DNA of 39,229 nt from a virus. The first letter of the stretch is position 1. Every line of letters begins with the position of its first letter. Below the pieces are notes generated by a model. It ran no database searches. It was not told the DNA's origin and saw only the letters and a program-made list of their open reading frames with translations. Where the stretch lies: the IMG/VR virus record IMGVR_UViG_3300014838_000007, positions 1 through 39,229 of that record. One strand, written 5' to 3'. Made by a program: the position numbers and the translations under genes. Positions 6,066 to 14,581 of the stretch are shown in pieces.

Positions 6066-6310
6066 TGCTAAAGCCAATAAATGACTACATAGTAGCTAAA
6101 AAAGTAGAAGAAACCAAGAAAGGAATGCTTATTCTTAGGGAAGAAAAGTTTAATGTGATCTATGACGTTTGCGCAGTTTCAAATAACATTGAAGATGTGA
6201 AAGTAGGGGACAGAATTATGATTGAAAAGTATCAATTTCAACAGATTGACATTGAAGATGAGCCTCATTTTTTGATTAACATCAAGCATGTACTTGGTAT
6301 TATTGAATGA
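6065..6310 (+). CDS. GroES-like co-chaperonin
   Basis: An 81-residue protein with the GroES beginning (L-K-P-I-N-D-Y-I-V) and a short mobile loop carrying a hydrophobic tripeptide (ETKKGMLIL, residues 15-24), which in GroES and T4 gp31 contacts GroEL. The VGDRI segment near residue 46 is also typical. Slightly shorter than bacterial GroES. No GroEL is encoded, so it would use the host GroEL, for example to fold a capsid protein. It lies between two RNA ligase genes, with ATGA overlap to RtcB. Confidence 0.85.
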   Translation: MLKPINDYIVAKKVEETKKGMLILREEKFNVIYDVCAVSNNIEDVKVGDRIMIEKYQFQQIDIEDEPHFLINIKHVLGIIE

Positions 6311-7479
6311 GTAAACTTAAAGTCTTCGGAGATCACGAAGAAAATACATTGGCTCAGATGAAAGTAATCTGCGAGGATGAACGCGTTAAACATGCCGTTC
6401 TTTGCGCAGATGGACACCTTGGATATTCCGTCCCTGTTGGTGGCGTTGTAGCCTATGAAGGCATGATCAACGTTAATGGGGTGGGTTTTGATATTGCTTG
6501 CGGAAATAAGGCCGTCTTGACCGATTTAAAAGGTCTTGAAGTTAGAGCGAATATCTATAGAACAATGAATGAAGTTCAGAAACACATAAGTTTCGGGATT
6601 GGGAGAAAGAATAATGAAAAAGTCGATCATTCAATCTTCGGAGATCCAATATGGAGTGAAATTGAATTGCTTAAAACTCTTAAAGATAAGAGTATGGCGC
6701 AATTGGGGACAGTTGGAAGCGGAAACCACTATGTGGATATCTTTACAGATGAGCTTGATAGGATTTGGATTGGCGTTCATTTTGGGAGTCGCGGTCTCGG
6801 TCATAGTATCGCTACTCATTTCATAAAAGCTGGAGGGGGAATAGATGGAGTCCACGCAAAGCCAGTTATATTTGATGAAGATTCAGACCTCGGATGCCAA
6901 TATCTTAAGTGCATGGAACTTGCTGGTCGATATGCTTATGCTGGGAGAGATTGGGTTTGCGACAGAGTTGCGAAGATATTGCGCGGGAATATCGTCGAGG
7001 AAGTACATAACCACCACAACTTTGCATGGAAAGAAAGCCATTTCGATAAAGAGTACTGGGTCATTAGAAAAGGATCAACTCCTTCTTTCCCAGGTCAAAA
7101 GGGATTTGTTGGAGGCTCTATGGGAGATATATCAGTTATCCTCGAAGGAATCGAAGGAAGTGAATCGAGAAATTCACTTTACTCTACAGTCCATGGAGCA
7201 GGACGTGCAATGGGAAGAAATCAAGCCAAAGGAAAAGTCAATAGAAGAACCGGAGCTAGAATCTCTGATGGGCTTGTCTCCCAATCAGCGCATGATGAAT
7301 GGATTAAAAGAATTGGGGTGGAAATTCGAGGAGGGGACCTAGATGAATCACCCTTAGCATATAAGCGCATCGAGAAAGTTTTAGATTGCCATAAAGACAC
7401 AATTAAAATATTACATACATTAAAGCCTATTGGTGTCGCAATGGCAGATTCTCGGGTTGTTGATCCCTGGCGCGATTAG
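6307..7479 (+). CDS. rtcB: RtcB-type RNA ligase
   Basis: A 390-residue GTP-dependent RNA ligase that joins 3'-phosphate or 2',3'-cyclic phosphate ends to 5'-OH ends. Visible signatures: A-D-G-H at 34-37, GVGFDIACG at 58-66 (metal Cys65), GSGNH at 137-141, HFGSRG at 158-163, HNHHN at 234-238, GGSMGD at 269-274 and the guanylylation histidine H296 in STVHGAGR. All core ligands appear present, so it should be active. The usual activator Archease was not seen. Together with the Rnl2-type ligase upstream it could repair both kinds of RNA break. Confidence 0.92.
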   Translation: MSKLKVFGDHEENTLAQMKVICEDERVKHAVLCADGHLGYSVPVGGVVAYEGMINVNGVGFDIACGNKAVLTDLKGLEVRANIYRTMNEVQKHISFGIGRKNNEKVDHSIFGDPIWSEIELLKTLKDKSMAQLGTVGSGNHYVDIFTDELDRIWIGVHFGSRGLGHSIATHFIKAGGGIDGVHAKPVIFDEDSDLGCQYLKCMELAGRYAYAGRDWVCDRVAKILRGNIVEEVHNHHNFAWKESHFDKEYWVIRKGSTPSFPGQKGFVGGSMGDISVILEGIEGSESRNSLYSTVHGAGRAMGRNQAKGKVNRRTGARISDGLVSQSAHDEWIKRIGVEIRGGDLDESPLAYKRIEKVLDCHKDTIKILHTLKPIGVAMADSRVVDPWRD

Positions 7480-7481
7480 AT

Positions 7482-7510
7482 TTGTTTTTATTCCTTGTTC
7501 ATGTTATAAT
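7482..7510 (+). promoter_or_regulatory. Sigma70-like promoter for the endonuclease VII gene
   Basis: TTGTTT at 7482-7487, a 17-base spacer and a perfect TATAAT at 7505-7510, immediately after the rtcB stop and 25 bases before ATG 7535. It gives the nuclease gene its own transcription. Confidence 0.65.
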
Positions 7511-7534
7511 AGATTAACATTACAAGGATTAAGT

Positions 7535-8017
7535 ATGCCTTATTTAGGTTTTAAAGGCCCTCATACGGATGAAACAAAAGAAAAAATTGCGTTAAAACTC
7601 AAGGGGAAAAGACCGGGCGGTTTTAATATAAAAATTGAATGTGAATACTGCAAAAATCAAATTGCAAAACCTAATTTAAAAAGACATCAAATCTCATGTA
7701 AAAGACTTTATGAATGTTTGCATGTTTTTCCAGATGGGATTTCCTTGGTAAAACTTAAACATATGAATATTTGTTTAAGAGGTAAGTATAAAATAGATAT
7801 TTACGATTATGTTTGTATGCATGAAAACCAAAATGGAAAATGTAAAATTTGTCAAAAAAAAGAATCTATTTTATGTATTGATCATTGTCATTTAACTAAT
7901 AAAATAAGAGGGCTTCTTTGTAGACATTGCAATCTTATATTAGGAAAATGGAATGATAATATTGAAATTTTTGAATCTGCCATCAAATATTTAAAAGACG
8001 ACCCTTATAAGGATTAA
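7535..8017 (+). CDS. NUMOD3 plus endonuclease VII-like protein
   Basis: A 160-residue protein from ATG 7535 with AAGGA upstream. Residues about 8-25 (GPHTDETKEKIALKLKGKRP) match the NUMOD3 DNA-binding motif of homing endonucleases. A zinc-finger-like CEYC...H...C region follows at about 35-55. The C-terminal half carries the recombination endonuclease VII fold: GKCKIC, IDHCH and GLLCRHCN, with zinc ligands and the DHCH nuclease motif. Combined with its own promoter, this suggests a free-standing homing-type nuclease, though resolution of branched DNA is also possible. Confidence 0.82.
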   Translation: MPYLGFKGPHTDETKEKIALKLKGKRPGGFNIKIECEYCKNQIAKPNLKRHQISCKRLYECLHVFPDGISLVKLKHMNICLRGKYKIDIYDYVCMHENQNGKCKICQKKESILCIDHCHLTNKIRGLLCRHCNLILGKWNDNIEIFESAIKYLKDDPYKD

Positions 8018-8019
8018 TT

Positions 8020-8316
8020 ATGACAAGTCCATTTACAAGACCAAATGATACTTCGACTGGCGGAGCAGGAGGCGGAGGATGCGGCGGTTATTCGCAAGGT
8101 TCCGGTAGAGTTTCAGTACAAAACCCTCCTCGCGCTCGCCCTTTTCCTTGGCCTTATCCCGCTTCTGCTACTCAAGGTGCAGTTGGGGGAGCTGGAGGAA
8201 GTGGGCGCGTTAGCGTTCCTATAACACCTTGGTATCAACCATTTAAACCTTACTGGCCCTATGCCGTCCCTGATCAATACTATCGAGGACTACCAACCAA
8301 TCCTTTGAGGTCTTGA
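8020..8316 (+). CDS. Gly/Pro-rich low-complexity protein
   Basis: A 98-residue protein, unusually rich in Gly, Pro and aromatic residues, with a repeated GG-x-GG...SGRVSV unit (near residues 17-33 and 53-66) each followed by a Pro/Trp/Tyr-rich segment. Starts three bases after the previous gene. Such proteins next to head genes can be virion decoration or assembly proteins, but this is a guess from position only. Confidence 0.6.
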   Translation: MTSPFTRPNDTSTGGAGGGGCGGYSQGSGRVSVQNPPRARPFPWPYPASATQGAVGGAGGSGRVSVPITPWYQPFKPYWPYAVPDQYYRGLPTNPLRS

Positions 8317-8352
8317 TGTCTAATTCAAAATACATGAAACACGGAAGATTTT

Positions 8353-8505
8353 ATGCCTAAAGGAATGATTTCTATACCAAAACTACCTTCTCCAGTACCA
8401 AGATCTCCAATGAGTCCTATTGGAGTGATGAGTCCTTTTGTTCCTTCACTAAGAATACCTTACCCTTCAGGTCAAGTACCTCCGGTACAAAATGTCACGC
8501 CATGA
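8353..8505 (+). CDS. Small proline-rich protein (50 aa)
   Basis: A 50-residue frame with about 25 percent proline (MPKGMISIPKLPSP...), ending in an ATGA overlap with the next gene. No strong Shine-Dalgarno site is visible, and a 14-codon frame sits just upstream at 8316. Similar in composition to the preceding Gly/Pro-rich protein. Function unknown. Confidence 0.5.
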   Translation: MPKGMISIPKLPSPVPRSPMSPIGVMSPFVPSLRIPYPSGQVPPVQNVTP

Positions 8506-8690
8506 ATGAATGGAAACCAAAATGTATTTCATGCTTAGAAGAAATTCTAGATAATCAATGTTATTTTCAAGGATTTATCATTCCTCCCGTAGATGAATTT
8601 GGTGAAAGAAAATTTGGTTGCGCTCCAAATCATTATTATTGTCAAAATTGCACGAAAAAATTTCCTCATTATTTTTCAAATAATAATTGA
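8502..8690 (+). CDS. Small zinc-binding-type protein (62 aa)
   Basis: A 62-residue protein with CISC at residues 8-11 and CQNC at about 47-50, plus further Cys and His residues between them, consistent with a zinc finger. It overlaps the preceding gene by four bases and ends at the -35 element of the portal promoter. Function unknown. Confidence 0.65.
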   Translation: MNEWKPKCISCLEEILDNQCYFQGFIIPPVDEFGERKFGCAPNHYYCQNCTKKFPHYFSNNN

Positions 8691-8719
8691 TGACAAATTA
8701 AAATTTTATCTTGTATAAT
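8690..8719 (+). promoter_or_regulatory. Sigma70-like promoter of the virion gene operon
   Basis: ATGACA at 8690-8695 (5 of 6 to TTGACA), an 18-base spacer and a perfect TATAAT at 8714-8719. It lies 28 bases before the portal ATG at 8747 and would drive the long rightward structural block. Confidence 0.7.
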
Positions 8720-8746
8720 GGGGTTAATCTCATTCAAGGTAAAATA

Positions 8747-10894
8747 ATGTCAAGTCCGATGTCTGATTATTCTAATTCTCAGGATTCAACCGAGTTTTTA
8801 GAGCATTATCGCAAAGAAGTTATAAAAAACGATCCTCGATTAGAGTTCCACCAAGATATCATTAAAGACTTCGGAGAATCCTATGAGCGCTCTTATCAAT
8901 TGTGGAACACGTTTTATGCCGAAGCATATAAAGACCTCTCTTATTATCTCGGCAATCAATGGTCGCTTGAGGAACTTGCCTATCTCAATAATCAACGTAG
9001 ATCTTCATTCACTTATAACAAAATTCGTAGACTTATCAATCTCGTCCAGGGATATCAAAGAAAAAATAGATTAGCTAGTATTGTAAGTCCAATTGAGGGT
9101 TCTTCTGAAGCTACAGCAAAACAGTTTACCGATGTAATGCAGTATGTAATGCAAGCTTCTGATGGTTACGAAGCTATAAGCGATGCTTTTAAGGGTGCTT
9201 TGACTACGGGTATCTCGTTTCTCTCGCCATATATCGATTATCGAAATGATCCGGTTTCCGGTGATATCAAATTTCATCGAGACGACTGGAATGCCGTAAT
9301 CTTAGACCCCTTCTTTACTAAACGCGATCTATCTGATTGCTCTTTCTTAGCTAGAAGAAAATACCTTTCTAGAACTGAAGTAATTTCACTACTTCCAGAT
9401 AAGGAAGATATAGTCAAAGCCCTACCTTGGGGATCACGAGACGACAAATTTACTTACATGCCCTATGCGCGTCAATGGGGTATGCAAAAACTACTAAACT
9501 ACAATGAATACTGGCGAACTAAGTGGGATATTAAAGATGTGCTTGTTGATATGGTTACTGGTGAGACACGCGAGTGGGATGGGGATAAGAAACGTCTGCA
9601 ATTATATCGCGAATCTTTTCCTCAAATTGAAGTCATGCGTAAACCAGTCAAATCGGTCGAGCTAGGCATTATTGTTGAGGGAGAGCTACTCTACTACGGT
9701 AAAGACCCATTTGGCCTTAACGACTACCCTTTTGTGCCTTTCATGGCAATATGGGAACCATCCTACGACCTCTTTAATTGGAAATGTCAATCTCTAGTAA
9801 GACTGCTTCGTGACCCGCAGACCGAAATAAATAAACGACGATCTAAGATGGTTGATATGTTGGATTCTCAATTGAATTCGGGATGGATCGCCAAGACAAA
9901 CTCAGTAAGCAATCCTACTTCTTTGTACAAATCCGGACAAGGGCAAGTGATCTTCCTTAAACCCGAAGCTCAAATGACAGATGTACAAAGATTGAACTCA
10001 CCTGGTATCGATGCTTCAATGTTCCAATTAGAAGCAGAATTCGAAAAAGATCTATTCGATATCTTAGGTTTAAGTCCTGAAAACGTTGGTATGGCAGAGA
10101 ATGAGAAGATCGAGACTGCCGGAGTACTTGCCAAGGCAAGACAAGCTGCTGGCTGGGTACCTATGCAGGATGTATTTGATGGACTTAGAGAGTCACAAAA
10201 ACTACTAAGTAGAAAAGTACTTAAACTAATGCAATTGAACTTCACTCCAGAGAAAATCCAGCTCATTACTAAGGAAAAACCTACCGACGAGTTCTACAGT
10301 AAGATCTTTGGTCAATATGATGTTTCCGTTGAAGAAGGTGTACTTACCGATACTCAACAACAATCTCAATTTATTCAACTTTCTGCACTTAAATCGATGG
10401 GAGTCAACATTACCGATGAAGACCTTATTAAAAACAGTAGTTTACATGATAAGAAGCCTATGGAAGAACGTCTTAACGCTGAAAGACAAGCTGCTATGCA
10501 GGCTCAACAAACTCAGACGATGCAAGCGATGCAACACCAAGCCGTCCTTACAGACTCTATTAATGCGAAAGCCTTATCCGATCAGTCATTGGCTGCGGAG
10601 AGAATGGCTAAGATCCAACTTGATCAAGCGTTAAATGCCGAAAGAATTAGCCGTGCCGAAGAAGAAAGAACTGCGAGCGCTCTAAATCTAGTTAAGGCAG
10701 TTAAAGAACTACAAGGTATGGATCTAGACCAATTGATTAAGAAGATTCAAGTACTTAATGGTATCGAAATGAATCTTAAAGCAGATGAAAGGCAAGAAAA
10801 AGTAGATAATGGACAAATCCCTAATATGCCTTCACCTACTAAGGCACAAGACGAACTAAAGCAATCACAACAGCAAAACTCCGAAGCAGCCTAA
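8747..10894 (+). CDS. Portal protein, P22-like
   Basis: A 715-residue portal, the dodecameric ring at the capsid vertex through which DNA passes. The N-terminal region carries GNQW, a FTYNKIRRLINLVQGYQRKNR block and an FKGALTTGISFLSPYIDYR block typical of P22-family podovirus portals. The C-terminal 200 residues are Gln/Ala-rich helices with heptads, like the P22 barrel. ATG 8747 has AAGG upstream; the frame extends upstream to a TTG at 8711, but that start would overlap the -10 box. First gene of the virion operon. Confidence 0.88.
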   Translation: MSSPMSDYSNSQDSTEFLEHYRKEVIKNDPRLEFHQDIIKDFGESYERSYQLWNTFYAEAYKDLSYYLGNQWSLEELAYLNNQRRSSFTYNKIRRLINLVQGYQRKNRLASIVSPIEGSSEATAKQFTDVMQYVMQASDGYEAISDAFKGALTTGISFLSPYIDYRNDPVSGDIKFHRDDWNAVILDPFFTKRDLSDCSFLARRKYLSRTEVISLLPDKEDIVKALPWGSRDDKFTYMPYARQWGMQKLLNYNEYWRTKWDIKDVLVDMVTGETREWDGDKKRLQLYRESFPQIEVMRKPVKSVELGIIVEGELLYYGKDPFGLNDYPFVPFMAIWEPSYDLFNWKCQSLVRLLRDPQTEINKRRSKMVDMLDSQLNSGWIAKTNSVSNPTSLYKSGQGQVIFLKPEAQMTDVQRLNSPGIDASMFQLEAEFEKDLFDILGLSPENVGMAENEKIETAGVLAKARQAAGWVPMQDVFDGLRESQKLLSRKVLKLMQLNFTPEKIQLITKEKPTDEFYSKIFGQYDVSVEEGVLTDTQQQSQFIQLSALKSMGVNITDEDLIKNSSLHDKKPMEERLNAERQAAMQAQQTQTMQAMQHQAVLTDSINAKALSDQSLAAERMAKIQLDQALNAERISRAEEERTASALNLVKAVKELQGMDLDQLIKKIQVLNGIEMNLKADERQEKVDNGQIPNMPSPTKAQDELKQSQQQNSEAA

Positions 10895-10900
10895 CAAATT

Positions 10901-10926
10901 AAAATAATTTATATAGGAATTATTTT
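10901..10926 (+). terminator. AT-only hairpin after the portal gene
   Basis: AAAATAATT (10901-10909) and AATTATTTT (10918-10926) form a perfect 9-bp inverted repeat with an 8-base loop, six bases after the portal stop. It has no GC pairs and no long T run, so it may attenuate, be an mRNA processing or stability element, or bind a regulator rather than terminate fully. Confidence 0.35.
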
Positions 10927-10978
10927 GCTTATTGTGTAAAGTAAAAATTTTAAAGTTAACATACAAATAGAGGCACAT

Positions 10979-11185
10979 ATGAGACGCGAAGAAGTAATTT
11001 TGGACTGGCCATCAAGCGTTCACCCAAGCGAATCCTATAGTAGACAATTAGATCTCAAAGTACTCGCTCAAGAGAAACCTTATGGATATGAAGCCTCGCC
11101 TCCTCCAGCCGATACCGGAGATTTTGATCAAAGACGGCTAGAAAGTAACAAGCAATACGGAATGAAGAAAGGCAGAGCGATTTAA
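10979..11185 (+). CDS. Small hypothetical protein (68 aa)
   Basis: A 68-residue hydrophilic protein with PPPADTGD and a C-terminal NKQYGMKKGRAI segment. ATG 10979 follows AGAGG and its stop overlaps the next ATG (TAATG). First of four short genes between portal and scaffold. Likely virion-associated by position. No family recognised. Confidence 0.65.
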   Translation: MRREEVILDWPSSVHPSESYSRQLDLKVLAQEKPYGYEASPPPADTGDFDQRRLESNKQYGMKKGRAI

Positions 11186-11451
11186 TGGAAAAAGTAAAGA
11201 TTGCAAAAAATAAATCCATCCCACGCGGTGAAGAATCAAAAATGAAGAAGAAACCGGGTGGTTCTAATGTTGGGAAGTATAAAGATGTTTCGGAATTCGC
11301 CGGAAAATCGGGCGGTGCTCCAGCCGGTTCCTATCCCATCAATACAAAAAAACGTGCCAAAGCTGCCTTAGCTTATGCGCATAATGCTCCGAAACCATCT
11401 GGAATAAGAGCAGCCGTACATAAAAAATATCCCGATTTGGGAAGTAAATAG
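11185..11451 (+). CDS. Small basic protein with DUF6582-like C-terminal region
   Basis: An 88-residue basic protein. Its C-terminal half reads SYPINTKKRAKAALAYAHNAPKPSGIRAAVHKKYP in overlapping pieces, a pattern I associate with a small phage domain in which a Ser-x-Pro-Ile start is followed by K/R-A-R-A-A-L-x-x-A and a KYP end (DUF6582-like). Coupled to the previous gene by TAATG. Located between portal and scaffold genes. Confidence 0.6.
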   Translation: MEKVKIAKNKSIPRGEESKMKKKPGGSNVGKYKDVSEFAGKSGGAPAGSYPINTKKRAKAALAYAHNAPKPSGIRAAVHKKYPDLGSK

Positions 11452-11459
11452 AGGTCTAT

Positions 11460-11660
11460 ATGAAAAAAGCACACGGTCAATATGAACGCGAAGTTGAAAA
11501 ACCATCTTTGCCTCATGAAGGTCATATGTTGCACGGGATGGGTTGCCACGAATTTAAAGGTGAAGCCGATCCAATCGCCTACGGTCAAGCTGCTGGCGAA
11601 GGTTGCAAATCCGATATGAAAAAGATCCATAGTCAAATGAAAGAATATCATTGGGACTAG
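11460..11660 (+). CDS. Small hypothetical protein (66 aa)
   Basis: A 66-residue protein rich in His, Met and Lys (HEGHMLHGMGCHEF), with two cysteines and several histidines that could bind metal. It has GAGG upstream of ATG 11460. Function unknown. Confidence 0.6.
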   Translation: MKKAHGQYEREVEKPSLPHEGHMLHGMGCHEFKGEADPIAYGQAAGEGCKSDMKKIHSQMKEYHWD

Positions 11661-11667
11661 GTGAATA

Positions 11668-12033
11668 ATGGCTACTGAAATTGGAGAAGCACGCGAGAAG
11701 TGGGGAATGGATGTCATGAAAATGGCTGAAGACTTCGCCAACAAAATGAGCAAGGAAGTGCGCCCGTTTTACATCGTCTATGCCTGCAAATCAGATAAAA
11801 GCGATGGCAGTGTCTTTAGACAAGCATTTAAAGCTTATTATGACAGACCTCCAGCAATCCTAGGGATTCTGGTTTGGTATGTCAATCATCCGTTAGGTCA
11901 ATTTGATTTCGTACCCGAACTCTCTGCGCCTCCGGATATTCCAATTGACCCAAGTCTCCTTTCAGATAAAGCGTCCGACGCGTCCGAGAGAGTAGCAGGT
12001 CAAGGGAAAAAACTTAAAATTTTGATGTCCTAA
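11668..12033 (+). CDS. Hypothetical head-region protein (121 aa)
   Basis: A 121-residue protein: a helical N-terminal part, a YIVYACKSDKSDGSVFRQAFKAYY beta-alpha stretch read in segments, and an acidic Pro-rich tail. It starts a few bases after the previous stop. Conserved placement directly before the scaffold suggests a role in head assembly, but no known family is recognised. Confidence 0.6.
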   Translation: MATEIGEAREKWGMDVMKMAEDFANKMSKEVRPFYIVYACKSDKSDGSVFRQAFKAYYDRPPAILGILVWYVNHPLGQFDFVPELSAPPDIPIDPSLLSDKASDASERVAGQGKKLKILMS

Positions 12034-12067
12034 CTGAGCGCTTAGGCGCAATCAATCATGGAGCAAT

Positions 12068-12862
12068 ATGTCTGTAGATATAGATATGAAGAATTTAACG
12101 GGCGCCGAGTTCGGTTCTGACGCCGGGAACCAAAGTGTAGATACGAATTCCTACCACGATGAAACGGGGGAATACCCGGTTTACAAGGAACTTCTTGAGC
12201 CTGAAGTAAAAACACAGGTTGACGAAATCCCAGAGAAAACCGAGCAGAATCCACAAGCGGAAAACTTTCGCGCGTTTCGTGATGAAGTCGATCGAATGAA
12301 AGCAGAAAGGGAAACCGAGAAGCGTGACTTTCAACAACAAATTGAACTTTTACGCGCAAACTTAGCCAACAAACAGAGTCAACCACCTCAACCGGAACGC
12401 AAGTTCTTAGATGGGATGAATGACAATGACGTGCCAAACGTTGCAGAACTTCGCAAGGAGTGGGAAGAACGTGAGTCATCGTACAAGGCAAGACTTGAAG
12501 AAATGCAAGTAGCTCAAGAACACCCCGACTATGCAGAGGTAATCGAAAAGTTCGTCTTACCTCTAGTTAAACAAAAACCTCATCTAGCCGAGGGCCTAAG
12601 AGGAGCTAATAACAAAGCGTTATTTGCTTACGAATTAGGCAAAATGGCCCAGCAAATGCAGGAAAGACAGACTCAACAGATGCCGAGCAATGCTTCTTCG
12701 AAGCCTAACGAAAATGCTCAGAAGATGGTCGAGAACGCTAAGAAACCAAGAACATTGGCGCAAGCCGGTGGACAAGGCGCCTTAAGCCAAGCCGATCACT
12801 TTGCGACTATGTCGGATCAAGAATTCCTGAAATTTGCAAGCCGTAACCTCGACTCGATCTAA
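12068..12862 (+). CDS. Probable scaffolding protein
   Basis: A 264-residue, highly charged, Gln-rich helical protein lying directly before the major capsid gene. Residues about 65-110 and 145-165 form coiled coils, and the C-terminal end (DQEFLKFASRNLDSI) is a short helix. This composition and position are typical of scaffolding proteins, which guide procapsid assembly through a C-terminal coat-binding helix. ATG 12068 has GGAG upstream. Assigned by character and position rather than sequence family. Confidence 0.7.
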   Translation: MSVDIDMKNLTGAEFGSDAGNQSVDTNSYHDETGEYPVYKELLEPEVKTQVDEIPEKTEQNPQAENFRAFRDEVDRMKAERETEKRDFQQQIELLRANLANKQSQPPQPERKFLDGMNDNDVPNVAELRKEWEERESSYKARLEEMQVAQEHPDYAEVIEKFVLPLVKQKPHLAEGLRGANNKALFAYELGKMAQQMQERQTQQMPSNASSKPNENAQKMVENAKKPRTLAQAGGQGALSQADHFATMSDQEFLKFASRNLDSI

Positions 12863-12876
12863 AACACGAGATTAAC

Positions 12877-13815
12877 ATGGCAATCACAGGACTAACACAG
12901 TTGCCTCCAGAGGTAAGAACTTATTTCGATAGACTCTTACTTACTCTAGCGCGACCTTATTTTATTTATGACCTTTTTGCACAGAAAAGACAGATTCCAA
13001 TGAACTCTGGAGACCAAATGGTTTTCAGACGTTATGGTACTCTGACCGCTGCTACAGTGCCTTTAACAGATGGACAAACTCCTCCAGGAGACCAATTATC
13101 TGTTACAGACTTTAAAGCCCAAATTCAATGGTACGGATCATTTACGACTATTACGGACCAGGTCCAATATGTCGTCCAGGACCGTGTGTTGAATGAAGCA
13201 ACTAAAGTTTTAAGTTTACAATTAGGATTGACAATCGACACCCTAATTAGAGACATGATGGTTTCTACAGCTTCTACTATTGCCTGTAGCAATGGTTTGA
13301 ACGGTAATACTCCAACTGAGATCACTGATGCAGATATACAAACTGCTGTTATTGCTCTTAGACAAGGTAATGCAAGACTTATGACTAACCCACTTCCTGG
13401 GGAAAATAAGTTCGGTACAGCACCCGTTAGGGCTTCTTACTGGGGATTCATGTCTGTAGATATGCAAGCGGACCTTGAGGCTGTTTCTAGCTTCATCTCA
13501 GCAGCTAACTACCCTAATCCTATGAATGCATTAGAGGCCGAATGGGGTTCTACACGTAACGTAAGATGGCTTTTGAATACAAATGGTTATTCAAATGGTG
13601 CTTCACCAAACGTCTATTCTTCATTCATAATGGGTCAAGAGGCCTATGGTGTTGTTAGATTAGGTGCTAAAGAAGCCGAGTTTATTGTGAAGCCTTTAGG
13701 TGCTTCCGGAACTGCTGACCCGTTGAATCAAAGAGGTACATGTGGATACAAGTATCCGTTTGCTACTCGTATTTTGAATGACAACTGGATTACACGCTTA
13801 ACAAGTACGCTATAA
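12877..13815 (+). CDS. Major capsid protein, N4-gp56 family
   Basis: A 312-residue HK97-fold capsid protein. It shows the order seen in N4-gp56 family coats: an N-terminal helix (PPEVRTYFDRLLLTLARP), then a SGDQMVFRRYGTLTAATVPLTDG segment read in pieces, then QWYGSFTTITDQV, a long spine helix with EATKVLSLQLGLTIDTLIRDMM, and a C-terminal NDNWITRLTST end. The ATG follows the scaffold by 14 bases, and the gene is 10 bases before a putative decoration protein. Confidence 0.88.
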   Translation: MAITGLTQLPPEVRTYFDRLLLTLARPYFIYDLFAQKRQIPMNSGDQMVFRRYGTLTAATVPLTDGQTPPGDQLSVTDFKAQIQWYGSFTTITDQVQYVVQDRVLNEATKVLSLQLGLTIDTLIRDMMVSTASTIACSNGLNGNTPTEITDADIQTAVIALRQGNARLMTNPLPGENKFGTAPVRASYWGFMSVDMQADLEAVSSFISAANYPNPMNALEAEWGSTRNVRWLLNTNGYSNGASPNVYSSFIMGQEAYGVVRLGAKEAEFIVKPLGASGTADPLNQRGTCGYKYPFATRILNDNWITRLTSTL

Positions 13816-13825
13816 GGAGGACCTA

Positions 13826-14530
13826 ATGGCTATTACAAAAAAAGGTACCCTTACAGTGGGTACAGGTGGAGTTGCTCAGAATTTAAACCTAGGTTTCGTT
13901 CCAAGCTATATCCTCTTAGAAAACAAAACTAAAATCGTAGCTAACACCAATGGCGTTCAAAAAGTCGAGTGGTGGAATGATATGGTTAACGGTTCTGCTT
14001 ACATCTACACAATGACAGCCGGAGCGCCTGTATTAACTTACACAGCGACTAACGGTATCACTCCTTATCAGACACCACAAGGTACGGAATTCGTTCCTAT
14101 CTCTGGTCTTCCTGCTGGAGCTGTCAACACTAACTTGACAATCACAGGTATTAGCAAAGCTGCTAATGCAAGTATCACAGCAACTCATGCTTTCACAGCA
14201 AGCGATGTTGGCGTTACTACTGTTGGTTTCCATGGTGTAGTTGGAATGAATCAGATCAACACTCTAACCGGTGTTATCCAATCTGTGACTAGCACGACTT
14301 CATTCACAGTAAACATTAACTCAACCAATTTCTCAACTTATACAAGTGGTGGAATTGCAAACGTTATTACTGGTGAACCTCCAACAACTCAATATGGATT
14401 CCAGGTGATCAATACACCTCTATCCAATAGCTCTATAATCGGTATCACTCTTGGTACCACAATTATGGTGACTACAGGTGACGTATGGCAGTACCTAGCA
14501 GTTCTAGATGCTGACTTTACAAGCCAATAA
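13826..14530 (+). CDS. Probable head decoration protein with FCCH-like domain
   Basis: A 234-residue Thr/Ser/Gly-rich beta protein right after the capsid gene with AGGAGG upstream. Residues about 105-205 match the pattern of the E1-FCCH-like virion domain: ITGIS-K..A-x-ITATHAFTASDVG...GMNQIN...FTVNINSTNFSTYTSGG. The same domain is repeated in the next gene (14582). A terminator follows, so this and the capsid gene can be made in excess. Likely on the capsid surface. Confidence 0.7.
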   Translation: MAITKKGTLTVGTGGVAQNLNLGFVPSYILLENKTKIVANTNGVQKVEWWNDMVNGSAYIYTMTAGAPVLTYTATNGITPYQTPQGTEFVPISGLPAGAVNTNLTITGISKAANASITATHAFTASDVGVTTVGFHGVVGMNQINTLTGVIQSVTSTTSFTVNINSTNFSTYTSGGIANVITGEPPTTQYGFQVINTPLSNSSIIGITLGTTIMVTTGDVWQYLAVLDADFTSQ

Positions 14531-14538
14531 TAATAACT

Positions 14539-14571
14539 GGCTCGGGAGGTCTAATCTTCCGAGCCTTTTTT
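14539..14571 (+). terminator. Strong intrinsic terminator after capsid and decoration genes
   Basis: GGCTCGGGAG (14539-14548) pairs with CTTCCGAGCC (14556-14565) over 10 bp with one G-U, loop GTCTAAT, followed by six T. It lies between two genes that share a domain. Confidence 0.85.
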
Positions 14572-14581
14572 AAGGAATAAA

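Noticed and set aside
6599-7342. Long plus-strand frames in other registers within rtcB
   Set aside because: They are shadows of rtcB, whose motifs are all in its own frame.
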